From: UBA11164 sp034376725
GTDB taxonomy: Bacteria > Pseudomonadota > Gammaproteobacteria > Xanthomonadales > Xanthomonadaceae
Direction of reading: 5' to 3'
NCBI GenBank assembly: GCA_034376725.1
Contig: JAXMJH010000053.1
Location: 1-7,242, forward strand
DNA length: 7,242 bases
Shown here piece by piece: positions 6,542-7,242 of the stretch. Under the pieces are notes generated by a model. It made no database searches, was not told the DNA's origin, and saw only the letters and a list, made by a program, of their open reading frames with translations. Made by a program: the position numbers and the translations under genes. The first letter of the stretch is position 1, and the number at the start of each line of letters is the position of its first letter.

Positions 6542-6549
6542 AAACCGAG

Positions 6550-7242
6550 ATGACGCAACCCGTGCTGCTGATCGCCGGCGCCGGCGACCTTGGGAGCCGA
6601 CTGGCGAGCCGGCGCGCCGGGCTGGGCGACTCGGTCATCACGCTGCGCCGAAGCCAGACGAGTCCGGTTGATGTCGGCATCCGCAGTGTCGCGGCCGATC
6701 TGATCGGCGGGCAGGGCATGCATCAGTTGCCGCGCCGGGTCGATGCGGTGGTGTTCTGCGCAACACCGGATCGTCGCGAAGAGTCCGCCTACCGGTCGCT
6801 GTTCATCGACGGGGTGAGCCGGCTGCTGTCGGCATTCGATATCCCGCCACGACGCTTCGTGTTCGTCTCATCGACGGCGGTGTACGGTGAAGATGCCGGC
6901 GAGTGGATCGATGAGGACACCCCGGCCCGGCCCGCCGCGTTCAATGGCCAAGTGCTGCTTGAGGCCGAGCAGGCGCTTGCCGAAGCCTGTGCCGGCGCGG
7001 TCGCCCTGCGCCTGACCGGGCTGTACGGGCCGGGCCGGTCGTATCTGCTGCGCCGCGCGCTGTCGGGCGATCCGGGCCATAACCGCTGGTCCAACCGGAT
7101 TCACGTCGAGGACGCCGCTCTGGCGGTCTCGCACGTGCTCGATCTCGCCGAAGCAGAGCCGGTGTACATCGGCACCGACGACCTGCCGACTCGCGACTTC
7201 GAGGTGCTCAACTGGCTCAGACAGCGCCACGGCATGGCCGAG
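6550..7242 (+). CDS. YeeZ-like NAD(P)-binding SDR/epimerase-family protein, 3' end outside the window
   Basis: The frame opens at ATG 6550 behind a strong AGGAG and stays open for 231 codons to the right edge. The Rossmann start LLIAGAGDLGSRLA (6-19) has the GxGxxG dinucleotide motif (G10, G12, G15). Further features match extended SDRs: FCATPDRR (69-76), FVSSTAVYGEDAGE (105-118), the RLTGLYGPGR turn (154-163) and NRIHVEDAALAV (182-193). Blade order and the FVSSTAVYG...LYGPGR...HVEDAA series resemble E. coli YeeZ, a protein of unsettled function. The YxxxK dyad expected of active SDRs is replaced by FNGQVLLEAE (131-140); as I recall, YeeZ-type proteins also lack it, so catalysis by the classical mechanism is doubtful. 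Family length is about 270-300 aa, so some 40-70 residues are outside. It is transcribed away from aroK. Confidence 0.85.
   Translation, partial: MTQPVLLIAGAGDLGSRLASRRAGLGDSVITLRRSQTSPVDVGIRSVAADLIGGQGMHQLPRRVDAVVFCATPDRREESAYRSLFIDGVSRLLSAFDIPPRRFVFVSSTAVYGEDAGEWIDEDTPARPAAFNGQVLLEAEQALAEACAGAVALRLTGLYGPGRSYLLRRALSGDPGHNRWSNRIHVEDAALAVSHVLDLAEAEPVYIGTDDLPTRDFEVLNWLRQRHGMAE

Noticed and set aside
4824..6719. Long 631-codon minus-strand frame extending aroB upstream through aroK and beyond
   Set aside because: Only the last 356 codons look like protein. The extension overlaps AroK in another frame and ends near the divergent gene; the ATG at 5894 with GGAG upstream is the real aroB start.

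Overview
The window is GC-rich chromosomal DNA with long open frames on both strands, typical of a high-GC proteobacterium. The gene set (HemE and AroB very close to the gammaproteobacterial forms, an aroK-aroB pair, a Reg_prop hybrid kinase) points to a gammaproteobacterium, perhaps in or near the Xanthomonadales/Wenzhouxiangellaceae. That placement is inferred from protein resemblance and layout only.

Layout, left to right. Positions 1 to about 132 look like the end of an insertion sequence: a minus-strand reading frame leaving the left edge resembles the start of a transposase, and behind it lie two direct copies of a 20-bp repeat, 36 bp apart. Immediately inside this end begins a plus-strand hybrid sensor histidine kinase of the Reg_prop / Y_Y_Y class (to 3325). 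It has about 12 propeller motifs, one membrane helix, HisKA, HATPase and a receiver domain, but no signal peptide, no convincing start and apparently two missing blades. I read it as a kinase beheaded by the insertion.

The kinase converges, across a 39-bp gap, on a minus-strand cluster transcribed right to left: aroK (6433-5894), aroB (5894-4824), a WGR-domain protein (4781-4527), a 28-codon micro-ORF (4530-4444) and hemE (4447-3365). aroK and aroB overlap at TGATG. The micro-ORF overlaps the stop of the WGR gene (ATGA) and the GTG start of hemE (GTGA), so the last three frames are chained with no gap. A good sigma70-type promoter in the aroB/WGR gap is placed so that its transcript would begin at or beside the WGR start codon. 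AroK and AroB serve the shikimate route to aromatic amino acids; HemE serves tetrapyrrole synthesis.

Divergent from aroK, after a 116-bp spacer, is a plus-strand YeeZ-like extended SDR/epimerase-family gene that runs off the right edge. No RNA genes or CRISPR arrays were seen. The most unusual items are the transposon-beheaded kinase with its terminal repeats, and the gap-free micro-ORF upstream of hemE.
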